DNA of 28,212 nt from assembly GCA_023402355.1 (NCBI GenBank), contig JAEXCG010000009.1, forward strand, positions 1 to 28,212, in the 5' to 3' direction. Below the pieces are notes generated by a model. That model was not told the DNA's origin. It saw only the letters and a program-made list of their open reading frames with translations, and made no database searches. Made by a program: the position numbers and the translations under genes. Below, one piece after another: positions 7,375-13,535 of this stretch. The first letter of the stretch is position 1, and each line of letters opens with the position of its first letter. The stretch comes from Bacillota bacterium (GTDB taxonomy: Bacteria > Bacillota > Clostridia > Christensenellales > Aristaeellaceae).

Positions 7375-7403
7375 AGTATATCAAAAAACGCGGCGCGATG
7401 CAA
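7375..7403 (-). promoter_or_regulatory. Promoter of the CorC-like gene
   Basis: TTGCAT (7403-7398), 17-bp spacer, TATACT (7380-7375) on the minus strand. It overlaps the terminator of the upstream acetyltransferase gene. Confidence 0.7.
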
Positions 7404-7414
7404 GTGCCCGCCGC
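7383..7414 (-). terminator. Terminator of the Eis-like gene
   Basis: GCGGCG (7414-7409) pairs with CGCCGC (7095 side: 7095 is not involved; the arm is 7095-free, at 7090s of the 7300 block, i.e. 7395-7390) across a 13-nt loop, then G and six T residues (7388-7383) on the minus strand. It lies about 40 nt after the stop codon at 7453. Confidence 0.7.
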
Positions 7415-7452
7415 TGACCGCGCGGCGCTTTCGCGCAGCCCGCCCCTTCCGC

Positions 7453-8676
7453 TCAAAAATAATCGGAAAAGTACGGCTGCTCTAGCGGGATGATTCCCTC
7501 GAGCAGGCGGATGGCCGTGTCGCAGGCGGTGATTTTCTCGATGCGCCGCAAATACGAGGGCCGCCTGTAGCCCATGAGCATCGTGCACAGCGTGCGGATG
7601 GAGAGCGTGACGTTGAGCCCCTCGGTGCAGTCCCGCTGGCAAATCGTGTTGCCCTCGTCGTCCCAGGTGACGGAAAAGTCGCCGCGGTTCCACTCGGCCA
7701 TGGGGTCCTCGAGGAAAAAGTGCAGCTTGCGCCCGCTGGGCCGCATGGCGAACGGGTAGTCGAGGATGAAGCGCTCGAAGTCCACGATGCGCGCCATGAA
7801 GTAGGGACGGATGCTCTCGTAAATCTCGCTGTCCTCCAGCAGGAAGGCCATGGGCTCGTTGGTGTAGTTGTAGCCCTTGACCTTCTCGATCATCGAGAAG
7901 TGCGCGCCCACGTAGTTCCAAAGGCCGTGGCGCGCCTCCTGGCTGAGGTAGATCAGCTCCTTGATCTTGAAGACGTCCTCCTCGAGCAGGTAGACCACGT
8001 AGCCCTGCGCCACGTGATCCTGGTCGTAGTAGAGCGCGACGACGATGTCGTCCGTATCCCAGCGCCAGTACTCCTCCCAGGCGAGGTCGTCGCGCAGCAG
8101 CATGCCGTGGCGCTGAAGCGTGTAGCGGTTGTGCAGTTCCAGGTAGTCGGGGTGATTGTCGCTGACGCGCTCCACCATGCCGGGCACGTCCACGAACTTG
8201 GGCAGCTGCGTGTCCTTGATGGTGTAGCTCATCTTGTCGGAGATGATCTCCCAGCCCATCTTCCGGTAGAAGGGGATGGAATACGGGTACAGGAAGGAGA
8301 TGGTCTGGCGGTTTTCGCGCATTTCCTCCAGCGCGCGGCTCACCAGCGCGTGCATCAGCCCCATCTTGGTGTATTCGGGGTACGTCGCCACGCCCGTGAT
8401 GCCGCCCATGTCGTAGATCTTGCCGTGGATGTTCACCTTCATGGGGTACACCGCGATCTGCGAGGCCAGCTTGTCCCCGTCGAACCAGCCGATCACGTTC
8501 GCCCGGTCGAGCACGGGCGACTTCGACTGGCGGATCTCCTCCTCGTCCCAGCCGATGCTCTTGAGCTCTTTATCCGTCACCTGAAACGCATAGCGCAGCA
8601 GCGCGTTGAACTGCGTCAGGTTCTCCTTCGTCACATGCCTCAGGGTAAGCCTTTCCCGGATGCTGTTTCTGTTCAT
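7453..8676 (-). CDS. Eis-type GNAT N-acetyltransferase
   Basis: 407 aa, the normal size of the Eis family, which acetylates amines with acetyl-CoA; mycobacterial Eis modifies aminoglycosides, but the substrate here is unknown. The N-terminal GNAT domain (about residues 10-160) carries the acetyl-CoA region (GVATYPEYTKMGLMHALV) and a FLYPYSIPFYRKMGWE motif typical of the family. A second GNAT-like domain and a C-terminal SCP2-like domain (about 300-407) follow. The ATG is preceded by GAGGGG, which lies in a hairpin (8683-8726). It follows the ABC exporter genes on the same strand after a 92-nt gap and has its own terminator. Confidence 0.92.
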   Translation of the reverse strand: MNRNSIRERLTLRHVTKENLTQFNALLRYAFQVTDKELKSIGWDEEEIRQSKSPVLDRANVIGWFDGDKLASQIAVYPMKVNIHGKIYDMGGITGVATYPEYTKMGLMHALVSRALEEMRENRQTISFLYPYSIPFYRKMGWEIISDKMSYTIKDTQLPKFVDVPGMVERVSDNHPDYLELHNRYTLQRHGMLLRDDLAWEEYWRWDTDDIVVALYYDQDHVAQGYVVYLLEEDVFKIKELIYLSQEARHGLWNYVGAHFSMIEKVKGYNYTNEPMAFLLEDSEIYESIRPYFMARIVDFERFILDYPFAMRPSGRKLHFFLEDPMAEWNRGDFSVTWDDEGNTICQRDCTEGLNVTLSIRTLCTMLMGYRRPSYLRRIEKITACDTAIRLLEGIIPLEQPYFSDYF

Positions 8677-8682
8677 AAGAAT

Positions 8683-8726
8683 AAGCCCCTCTCTTTATCA
8701 CAAGGATAATACAAGAGAAGGGGCTT
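8683..8726 (-). promoter_or_regulatory. Hairpin that contains the SD of the Eis-like gene
   Basis: AAGCCCC-type arms at 8726-8713 and 8695-8683 pair over 13 positions with one bulged base and a 17-nt loop. The 3' arm contains the GAGGGG used as SD for the ATG at 8676. No clear T-run follows. It may limit translation, or serve as a weak terminator for the ABC operon. Confidence 0.5.
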
Positions 8727-8768
8727 TGGCAAGGGGCAAATGCCGTCTTGCGCCCCGCGCGGCCGTTT

Positions 8769-9545
8769 TCACGAGCCCGTGGAGCGGTAGCGGCGCATGC
8801 CCAGCCGCCACACGCCGTAGCAGGGCAGCAGGAACCAGAGGGAGAGCAGCGGGCACAGCGCGTTGAGCGCGCCGGGCTCTCTGCCCGTCAGGTAGAGCAG
8901 CGGATAATACTGAAACAACGCCAGCGGCACGGTGAACGTGAGCAGGCGCAGCACGCTCTCGCCGTAGATGGAAAGCGGGTACATGCCGAACTCCCGCCCG
9001 CCGTCCGTGAAGATGTTCATGAATTCCAGCCCGTCGGTCGTAAAGAAGCACAGCCCTGCGTACAGCACGAACAGCCCCGAAAAGACCGCCGTGCCGCACA
9101 GCACCATCAGCGCGAGCACGCCGACCCGGTCCGCCGTCCACGCGACGCCGCTGGCGGGCAGCGCGTAGCAGAAGATCAGCAGCGCCTGCAGGAGCCTGCC
9201 CGCCTTCGACAGCTCGATCTTGGAGGCGAGCACCTGAAAGATCTCGTTTCGGGGGCGCACCAGGATGCGGTCGAACTCGCCGTTGCCGATCATCTGCGCG
9301 AACATGTCGAACCCGCGCACGAAGCACTCCGCGAGGGAAAAGGCCATCAGCACCACCGCGAAGCAGAGAAGCACCTCGCAAAACGAAAAGCCCTGCACGG
9401 CGTGAAAGCGGGTCATCATGAAGTACACGCCCAGAAAGGCGGTGAACGAGGTCAGAAACTGCCCCGCGACGGTGAGCAGGAACGACGTGCGGTACTGCAT
9501 CTGGCTCTTTAGGTGGATGGAAAGATAGCGAAGATAGAGCTTCAT
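8769..9545 (-). CDS. ABC-2 family exporter permease (second of two)
   Basis: 258 aa with about six hydrophobic segments, the size and pattern of the PF06182 (ABC2_membrane_6, formerly DUF990) permeases. The N-terminus (YLRYLSIHLKSQMQYRTSFL) and the central FDRILVRPRNEIFQVL segment are family features. It presumably pairs with the permease ending at 9550 and the ATPase ending at 10350 to form a heterodimeric exporter of unknown substrate. The ATG lies 4 nt after the stop of the preceding permease, with an AGGGAGG SD inside the end of that gene. Confidence 0.93.
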   Translation of the reverse strand: MKLYLRYLSIHLKSQMQYRTSFLLTVAGQFLTSFTAFLGVYFMMTRFHAVQGFSFCEVLLCFAVVLMAFSLAECFVRGFDMFAQMIGNGEFDRILVRPRNEIFQVLASKIELSKAGRLLQALLIFCYALPASGVAWTADRVGVLALMVLCGTAVFSGLFVLYAGLCFFTTDGLEFMNIFTDGGREFGMYPLSIYGESVLRLLTFTVPLALFQYYPLLYLTGREPGALNALCPLLSLWFLLPCYGVWRLGMRRYRSTGS

Positions 9546-9549
9546 GTCC

Positions 9550-10353
9550 TCAGCCTCCCTGTACGACGACGCGGCGAAGCGAGATGCGCATCAGATAGAC
9601 GCCGAGCCCCAGCAGCGCGGCGAGCCAGAAGACCTGCAGGAAGACCGCGCGCGCCATCTCCGCCCCCGCGACGTTGCCGCTGTAGATGCGAAAGGGCAGG
9701 TTCTGCATGCCCGCAAACGGCGTCAGCTCCACGGCGCGGCGCACCCTGTCCGGCAAAAAGGGCAGCGGGATGATCGCGCCGGTCAGAAATTCGGTCAGCG
9801 ACAGGGCGACGATGCGGATGCCCAGCGGATTGAGCGTGTAGAACGTGGCGATGTAGACCAGCATGCAAAAGGCGTTCACCAGCAGCGCGGCGAGCGCCAT
9901 CGTCAAAAGGAACATGGAGAACGCCGCCGCGCCGCTCGGCAGCGACATGCCGTAGGGCGCGGGCAGAAACGCCGCCACGACGAGGATCGGGGCGCAGCGC
10001 AGCACCGCGCGGCTGAGGCGCAGGGCGAGGTTTTTCGTAAACCACATGCCGTACAGGTCGAGGGGCCGGGCGAGCTCGTAAGCGATGTTGCCGCGCGTGA
10101 TGATTTCAAAGATTTCGTTGTCGTAGACCCAGGAGGCGAACAGCGCCAGAAAGGCCTGTTGCAGCCAGATGTAGGCGGAAAGCTGCGAAAGCCCCATTGG
10201 GAAGTCGGCGGGGCTGGCCTGATAAAACGCGCGGAACAGCAGAATTTCCATCGCGCCCCACGCGAACTGGGTCGCCACGCCCGCGGCGGCCGCGGCGCGG
10301 TATTGCAGCCCCGCGGAAAAGCGGATGCGAAAAAAGCTCAGATACTTCTTCAT
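9550..10353 (-). CDS. ABC-2 family exporter permease (first of two)
   Basis: 267 aa. Several hydrophobic helices and the FEIITRGNIAYELARPLDLY segment (matching the RPRN segment of its neighbour) place it in the same PF06182 family. The start is fixed by the ATGA overlap with the ATPase gene: ATG at 10353 and TGA at 10352-10350. The same frame stays open far upstream inside the ATPase gene, but that part is antisense-frame noise with no membrane character. It is translationally coupled at both ends (4-nt gap to the next permease). Confidence 0.93.
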   Translation of the reverse strand: MKKYLSFFRIRFSAGLQYRAAAAAGVATQFAWGAMEILLFRAFYQASPADFPMGLSQLSAYIWLQQAFLALFASWVYDNEIFEIITRGNIAYELARPLDLYGMWFTKNLALRLSRAVLRCAPILVVAAFLPAPYGMSLPSGAAAFSMFLLTMALAALLVNAFCMLVYIATFYTLNPLGIRIVALSLTEFLTGAIIPLPFLPDRVRRAVELTPFAGMQNLPFRIYSGNVAGAEMARAVFLQVFWLAALLGLGVYLMRISLRRVVVQGG

Positions 10354-11324
10354 ATGTGGAAGTCCTCGTAGAGCTTCGCGACCATTTCCTCCGCCGTCGC
10401 GCCGGTCACGGAAAGGTCCTGAATCTCCGCCGAGCGCGAGAGCGCCTCGATCGCCCCGGAGACGGTGAGCTTCTGCGTGTCCACCTCCACCGCGGCGCGC
10501 CCCTGCGCGTCGCTGAGCACCCGCATGCCCGGCACGGGCACGACCGTGCCCGACCCATAGGTAATCGTGAGGGTGCGCTTTTGCGAATAGCGCGCCTTGA
10601 GCGATTCCAGCGAGCCGTCCAGCAGGATGCGCCCCTTGCCGATGAGCAGAATGCGCTCGACCAGCGCCTCGATGTCCTGCATGTCGTGGGTGGTGAGGAT
10701 GACGGTGGTGCCGCGCTCGCGGTTGATGCGGCGCACGAAGTCGCGCACCGCGAGCTTGGAGACGGCGTCCAGCCCGATGGTCGGCTCGTCCAGGAAGAGG
10801 ATGCGCGGGCTGTGCACCAGCGAGGCCGCGATTTCGCAGCGCATACGCTGGCCCAGCGAGAGTTGGCGGGCAGGGGTCCTGAGAATCTGCGAGAGGTTCA
10901 GCATCTGCGTCAGCTCGTCCAGATTGCGCCTGTACGTCTTCTCGTCCACGCGGTAGATGTCGCGCAGCAGCTCCATGCTGTCGATCACGGGCACGTCCCA
11001 CCAGAGCTGGCTGCGCTGGCCGAACACCACGCCGATGTGCGCCACGTGCCGGCGGCGGTCCTTCCAGGGCGTCAGGCCGTCGATCACGCACGACCCGCTG
11101 TCCGGCGTGAGGATGCCGCTCATGACCTTGATGGTGCTGGACTTGCCCGCGCCGTTGGGCCCGATGTAGCCCACCATCTCGCCGTCCCCGATTTGAAAGG
11201 ACACGTCCCGCAGCGCCTCGATCTGCGTGTACTCGCGATGAAACAGCGCCTTGACCGCCCGGCCGAAGCCCGCGTCCCGGCGGGCCACGCGGAACGTCTT
11301 GTTGATTCCCGAAAGCTCGATCAC
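10350..11324 (-). CDS. ABC transporter ATP-binding protein of an ABC-2 exporter
   Basis: 324 aa. Walker A GYIGPNGAGKSSTI (about residues 53-66), Q-loop region VVFGQRSQLWWD, ABC signature LSLGQRMRCEIA, Walker B RILFLDEPTIGLD and switch histidine ILTTHD are all present in order, followed by a C-terminal regulatory extension of about 90 residues. It drives the two permeases encoded just downstream. The start is GTG, preceded by GAAGGGGGGA; MIELSGINKTF is a normal start for the family. The promoter lies at 11376-11404. The substrate is unknown; the adjacent Eis-like acetyltransferase could hint at drug or envelope-stress functions, but that is speculation. Confidence 0.95.
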   Translation of the reverse strand: MIELSGINKTFRVARRDAGFGRAVKALFHREYTQIEALRDVSFQIGDGEMVGYIGPNGAGKSSTIKVMSGILTPDSGSCVIDGLTPWKDRRRHVAHIGVVFGQRSQLWWDVPVIDSMELLRDIYRVDEKTYRRNLDELTQMLNLSQILRTPARQLSLGQRMRCEIAASLVHSPRILFLDEPTIGLDAVSKLAVRDFVRRINRERGTTVILTTHDMQDIEALVERILLIGKGRILLDGSLESLKARYSQKRTLTITYGSGTVVPVPGMRVLSDAQGRAAVEVDTQKLTVSGAIEALSRSAEIQDLSVTGATAEEMVAKLYEDFHI

Positions 11325-11375
11325 GTCAATCCCCCCTTCATACAGAAAAACGTTCGTTTTGAGACAAGGAAAGAT

Positions 11376-11404
11376 ATAATACCATCATCATGCTTTTTTG
11401 TCAA
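11376..11404 (-). promoter_or_regulatory. Sigma-A promoter of the ABC exporter operon
   Basis: Perfect TTGACA (11404-11399), 17-bp spacer, TATTAT (11381-11376) on the minus strand, about 50 nt upstream of the GTG start. The rest of the gap to 11523 contains a weak GGCGGG/CCCGCC inverted repeat (about 11452-11488) and nothing else that I can support. Confidence 0.82.
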
Positions 11405-11523
11405 CCAAAAGACGGCAAAAATCCAAAGGCTTCGCGCCCCCGGCCCTTTTTCGGCGGGAACAGCGCGGACGGTAAGCCCGCCAGGGGCAAAACAAAAAAT
11501 TGTAAAGCCGAATAGAGAAACCC

Positions 11524-11562
11524 TTGACTTTAGGAGTCCTTTAGTTTATAGCTTAGGAGTCC
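11524..11562 (+). promoter_or_regulatory. Promoter and direct-repeat operator of RHH regulator 1
   Basis: TTGACT (11524-11529), 17-bp spacer, TATAGC (11547-11552). Two exact copies of TTAGGAGTCC (11530-11539 and 11553-11562), 23 bp apart, flank the -10 and are good candidates for autoregulatory operator sites. The SD AGGAGGTG follows at 11569-11576. Confidence 0.65.
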
Positions 11563-11584
11563 CAAAGTAGGAGGTGATGATGTA

Positions 11585-11764
11585 TTGGGCGGTAAAAAGA
11601 TGGGCCGTCCTACCGACAACCCGAAGCCGTATCACATGACCGTAAAGTATGACGAGGAATGTAAAGAAATTCTTGAACAATACTGCGAACAAGAAAAGGT
11701 TCCCCGTATGGAAGCGGCCAGGCGAGGGATCAAGAAGTTAAAGGACGACCTCAAGAAAAAATAG
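11585..11764 (+). CDS. Small ribbon-helix-helix (CopG-like) transcriptional regulator 1
   Basis: 59 aa from a TTG start, chosen because AGGAGGTG lies 8 nt upstream and because the neighbouring paralogue has the same layout and exactly the same length. The KMGRPTDNPK leader, a beta-strand (PYHMTVKYD), helix A (ECKEILEQYCEQEKV) and helix B (PRMEAARRGIKKL) make a typical RHH fold, which binds DNA as a dimer through the strand. It shares about 40 of 59 residues with the regulator at 12009-12188; the differences concentrate in the DNA-reading strand and helix A. It probably represses its own promoter. Codon use is AT-richer than the flanking genes, suggesting transfer. Confidence 0.85.
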   Translation: MGGKKMGRPTDNPKPYHMTVKYDEECKEILEQYCEQEKVPRMEAARRGIKKLKDDLKKK

Positions 11765-11837
11765 AAGGAAGCGGCGCTCACTCGCAAAAGCCAAACGCCA
11801 CTTCCCCAGCCGTCTATTGCCCGAGAGCAAGAGCGAC
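11756..11837 (-). ncRNA. Predicted counter-transcribed small RNA, copy 1 (~82 nt)
   Basis: The minus strand has a strong promoter (11844-11872) and, about 75 nt later, a terminator: GGAAGTGGCG (11805-11796) pairs with CGCCGCTTCC (11776-11767; one mismatch) and is followed by TTCTATTTTTT (11766-11756). Between them is a small hairpin TTGCT-CTCG-GGCAA (about 11830-11817). The RNA would run against the regulator gene and overlap its stop codon. Its promoter and terminator are identical in copy 2, and the only difference lies in the loop of the small hairpin. I know of no named RNA family that fits. It is predicted, not shown; it could act in cis on the regulator/DUF6809 mRNA or in trans. Confidence 0.6.
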
Positions 11838-11843
11838 GTAAAT

Positions 11844-11872
11844 ATTATATCATGCGTCGGCTTCCCTTTCAA
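11844..11872 (-). promoter_or_regulatory. Promoter of predicted small RNA, copy 1
   Basis: TTGAAA (11872-11867), 17-bp spacer, extended -10 TGA-TATAAT (hexamer 11849-11844) on the minus strand. It lies in the spacer between the regulator and the DUF6809 remnant. Confidence 0.72.
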
Positions 11873-11902
11873 GCAATGACGCAGCCGCAAGGAAAGGACG
11901 AA

Positions 11903-11946
11903 ATGGGAATGGAGAAATGCTGGACGCCTTTGCAGATATGCAATGA
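11903..11946 (+). pseudogene. Truncated remnant of a DUF6809 gene
   Basis: The ATGGGAATGG start and the following bases match the first 12-13 codons of the intact gene at 12327, with one base missing, so the frame shifts. Identity ends after the codons for the LDAFAD segment, and the promoter of the second module begins. An ATG at 11917 restores the frame for nine codons (MLDAFADMQ) to a stop at 11946. The full gene was lost when the second module joined here. Confidence 0.75.
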
Positions 11947-11951
11947 TACGC

Positions 11952-11995
11952 TTGACTTTTGATATACAAAAGTGTTATACTTTTGTATATCAAAA
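11952..11995 (+). promoter_or_regulatory. Promoter and long palindromic operator of RHH regulator 2
   Basis: TTGACT (11952-11957), 18-bp spacer, TATACT (11976-11981). A perfect inverted repeat with 17-bp arms (TTTTGATATACAAAAGT at 11957-11973 and its complement at 11979-11995) and a 5-nt centre covers the spacer, -10 and start point. A bound regulator would block RNA polymerase, so autorepression is likely. The site is unrelated in sequence to the operator of regulator 1. Confidence 0.82.
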
Positions 11996-12008
11996 AGGAG
12001 GTGAATCT

Positions 12009-12188
12009 TTGGCAAGCCCTAAAATGGGGCGTCCAACGGATAATCCCAAAGATAAAACCCTGTTTGTCAGATTGGATAATGAGAGCAGCGAGATTTTAGA
12101 GGCCTATTGCGAAGAAAAGCAAGTACCTAAAGCAGAAGCGGCCAGGCGTGGGATTAAGAAGTTAAAGGACGACCTCAAGAAAAAATAG
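12009..12188 (+). CDS. Small ribbon-helix-helix (CopG-like) transcriptional regulator 2
   Basis: 59 aa from TTG at 12009, with AAGGAGGTG 5-6 nt upstream. An in-frame ATG at 11943 would put the promoter and operator inside the gene, so it is rejected. Strand (DKTLFVRLD), helix A (SSEILEAYCEEKQV) and helix B (PKAEAARRGIKKL) form an RHH domain followed by a lysine-rich tail identical to that of regulator 1. The strong palindrome over its promoter suggests autoregulation. Downstream, on the same strand, are two DUF6809 genes; the three may form one transcript crossed by the predicted small RNA. Confidence 0.9.
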   Translation: MASPKMGRPTDNPKDKTLFVRLDNESSEILEAYCEEKQVPKAEAARRGIKKLKDDLKKK

Positions 12189-12261
12189 AAGGAAGCGGCG
12201 CTCACTCGCAAAAGCCAAACGCCACTTCCCCAGCCGTCTATTGCCCGAAAGCAAGAGCGAC
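12180..12261 (-). ncRNA. Predicted counter-transcribed small RNA, copy 2 (~82 nt)
   Basis: Second copy of the RNA at 11756-11837, offset 424 bp. The terminator stem (12229-12220 with 12200-12191) and T-rich tail (12190-12180) are unchanged. The small 5' hairpin has loop TTCG instead of CTCG, a change that keeps the stem and gives a stable UUCG tetraloop. It overlaps the stop of regulator 2 and lies upstream of the DUF6809 gene. Confidence 0.6.
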
Positions 12262-12267
12262 GTAAAT

Positions 12268-12296
12268 ATTATATCATGCGTCGGCTTCCCTTTCAA
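12268..12296 (-). promoter_or_regulatory. Promoter of predicted small RNA, copy 2
   Basis: TTGAAA (12296-12291), 17-bp spacer, extended -10 TGA-TATAAT (12273-12268) on the minus strand, identical to copy 1. Confidence 0.72.
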
Positions 12297-12326
12297 GCAA
12301 TAACGCAGCCGCGAAGAAAGGACGAA

Positions 12327-12638
12327 ATGGGAATGGGAAAAATACTAGACGCATTTGCAGAGGATGAACTGTGTGTGAACCCCTCAATCTACAGGGGAAG
12401 CCCCGAATATAAGAAAGCGGTTGATACAACGTATAAAATTGCCGAAGCACTTGACGCAAAGCTGAACGACGAGGAAAAGGAATTGTTTGAGCAGTTCTGT
12501 GACGCGCGGGAAGAAGAAGGTCACCTTTATCAGTTGGACGTATTCAAGCGGGGCTTTCGCATCGCTGTCCTGATGCTGTTTGAGGTATTCGCCGCCGGTA
12601 AAGACGAATTCATTCTTGGCAAGGGGGCGAACAAATGA
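12327..12638 (+). CDS. DUF6809-family protein 1
   Basis: 103 aa, acidic and mostly helical, with no membrane segment. The ILDAFAEDELCVNPS start, the PEYKKAVDTTYKI segment, EKELFEQFCDAREEE and the hydrophobic FRIAVLMLFEVF helix near the end match my memory of the DUF6809 family found beside RHH regulators in clostridial mobile regions. Function is unknown. The start is ATG 12327 or ATG 12333; AAAGGA at 12317-12322 fits either. The stop overlaps the next ATG (ATGA), so the two DUF6809 genes are coupled. Confidence 0.85.
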   Translation: MGMGKILDAFAEDELCVNPSIYRGSPEYKKAVDTTYKIAEALDAKLNDEEKELFEQFCDAREEEGHLYQLDVFKRGFRIAVLMLFEVFAAGKDEFILGKGANK

Positions 12639-12922
12639 GGACACTTCTGGAACAGCTTTACAGCGGTGAAATTTATCCCGCTGAAAAAATCGTCGTAAAA
12701 ACGCCGGAGTATAGAGAGCTAAACCGAAAAATCAGCGACGAAAAGAAATATTTCAACGCTGTTCTCTCCGCCGGTGACAGGAAACGCTTTAACGATTTAG
12801 GCGACATGGAATTACAGAGGTCGTCAGCTTATGCTTTTGAAAACTTTGCGTATGCTTTCCGGCTCGGCGTGGGGCTTCTGCTTGAAATCCTCGACACCCA
12901 GCCGATACATACCGGAGAATAG
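12635..12922 (+). CDS. DUF6809-family protein 2
   Basis: 95 aa. Same family as the preceding gene: LLEQLYSGEIYPAEKIV start, PEYRELNRKISDEKKYF, a central KRFNDLGDME segment and a terminal FAYAFRLGVGLLLEIL helix. This one is closer to the usual DUF6809 pattern. GGGGGCG lies 8 nt upstream of the ATG inside the preceding gene. The two proteins may form a heteromer; no activity is known. A palindromic repeat and a strong terminator follow. Confidence 0.85.
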   Translation: MRTLLEQLYSGEIYPAEKIVVKTPEYRELNRKISDEKKYFNAVLSAGDRKRFNDLGDMELQRSSAYAFENFAYAFRLGVGLLLEILDTQPIHTGE

Positions 12923-12957
12923 CAAACATGAAAAAGGGGCTGCCGCACGGCAGTCCT

Positions 12958-13001
12958 CAGCGTGTCGACAAAGTGGCAAAGGCCACTTTGTCGACATGCT
13001 G
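12958..13001. repeat. Dispersed palindromic repeat, copy 2
   Basis: The perfect 14-bp core GTCGACAAAGTGGC (12964-12977) with its complement (12982-12995) and loop AAAG extends outwards to a 21-bp stem with one G-T pair. It is preceded by a CTGCCG/CGGCAG hairpin (about 12941-12954), as copy 1 at 5713 is preceded by a GC hairpin. Confidence 0.82.
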
Positions 13002-13051
13002 AAAGCGGCGGGCATTTTGATCTGCCCGCCGCTTTGTTGTATGTTTTTGAC
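13002..13051 (+). terminator. Terminator at the end of the RHH/DUF6809 island
   Basis: A perfect 13-bp stem (AAAGCGGCGGGCA at 13002-13014 with 13023-13035), an 8-nt loop, then GTTGTATGTTTTT. It closes the plus-strand island and could also work on the minus strand for the SdpI gene. Confidence 0.82.
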
Positions 13052-13081
13052 CTGATTTGACAGATGCCATAACAGCGTAGA

Positions 13082-13465
13082 TTAAAGGTTTCTTCGCGTC
13101 CCATCTTCTCTAAAGGTTCTTTTAAGGGCATTCTCTGTCGGAAAGATGGATGCGATCAGAATAACAATCTGAACTGTCACTAAAACGCCGCCTACGATGC
13201 TTATCGCATTATCCGACGCTCCATATACCGGTATATGAACGACGGCCGATGGCAATATAAGAATCCATCCGATTTTCCACCAAAGCCGTCCGCTATATTC
13301 GTGTGCAAATTTCCAGGTATCCATATTCTTCATGGAACGTGACGTCCTGTAACCCATTAATCCGTTTATTTTTTGAGGCGGATGTTTCCACATCAGCCAT
13401 CCGAATACAATCATACAAAACGGTATGGATAAATCACAGCATAACATAAACCACCAGAACCACAT
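13082..13465 (-). CDS. SdpI-family membrane protein
   Basis: 127 aa from ATG 13465 (AGGGAAA SD). Three hydrophobic segments are visible (about residues 1-26, 67-85, 90-112). The GLMGYRTSRSMKNMDTWKFAHEYSGRLW block between the first and second is the signature of the SdpI family (PF13630), known from the SdpI immunity protein of Bacillus subtilis; many members have no known toxin partner. No toxin gene is seen beside it. It lies between the plus-strand island and transketolase and has its own promoter. Base composition is AT-richer than the flanks, so it may have arrived with the island. Confidence 0.88.
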   Translation of the reverse strand: MWFWWFMLCCDLSIPFCMIVFGWLMWKHPPQKINGLMGYRTSRSMKNMDTWKFAHEYSGRLWWKIGWILILPSAVVHIPVYGASDNAISIVGGVLVTVQIVILIASIFPTENALKRTFREDGTRRNL

Positions 13466-13535
13466 GCTCTCATTTCCCTGCGAATTAAATTTGCCCAATA
13501 CGCCGTAGAGATGGCGGCGCATAAAAGCTTACCTT

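Larger units (their letters stand above)
11710..11938. repeat. Tandem module copy 1 (with copy 2 at 12134-12362, offset 424 bp)
   Basis: The 3' end of the regulator gene, the spacer and the first codons of the DUF6809 gene are repeated at a constant offset of 424 bp. From 11732 to about 11875 I count only one difference (position 11825), fewer than in the coding sequence further upstream. This extra conservation of a spacer is explained if it encodes an RNA. Confidence 0.9.

Noticed and set aside
9550..11091. Extension of the first ABC permease to 513 aa
   Set aside because: The extra N-terminal part is the alternate frame of the ATPase gene and has no membrane segments; ATG at 10353 forms an ATGA overlap with the ATPase stop.
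11943..12008. ATG start giving a longer (81-aa) version of RHH regulator 2
   Set aside because: It would place the promoter and the perfect operator inside the coding region; TTG at 12009 has a strong SD and matches the length of the paralogue.
12274..13131. Minus-strand short ORFs across the DUF6809 genes
   Set aside because: No SD, no family features, and they cross the terminator and the palindromic repeat.
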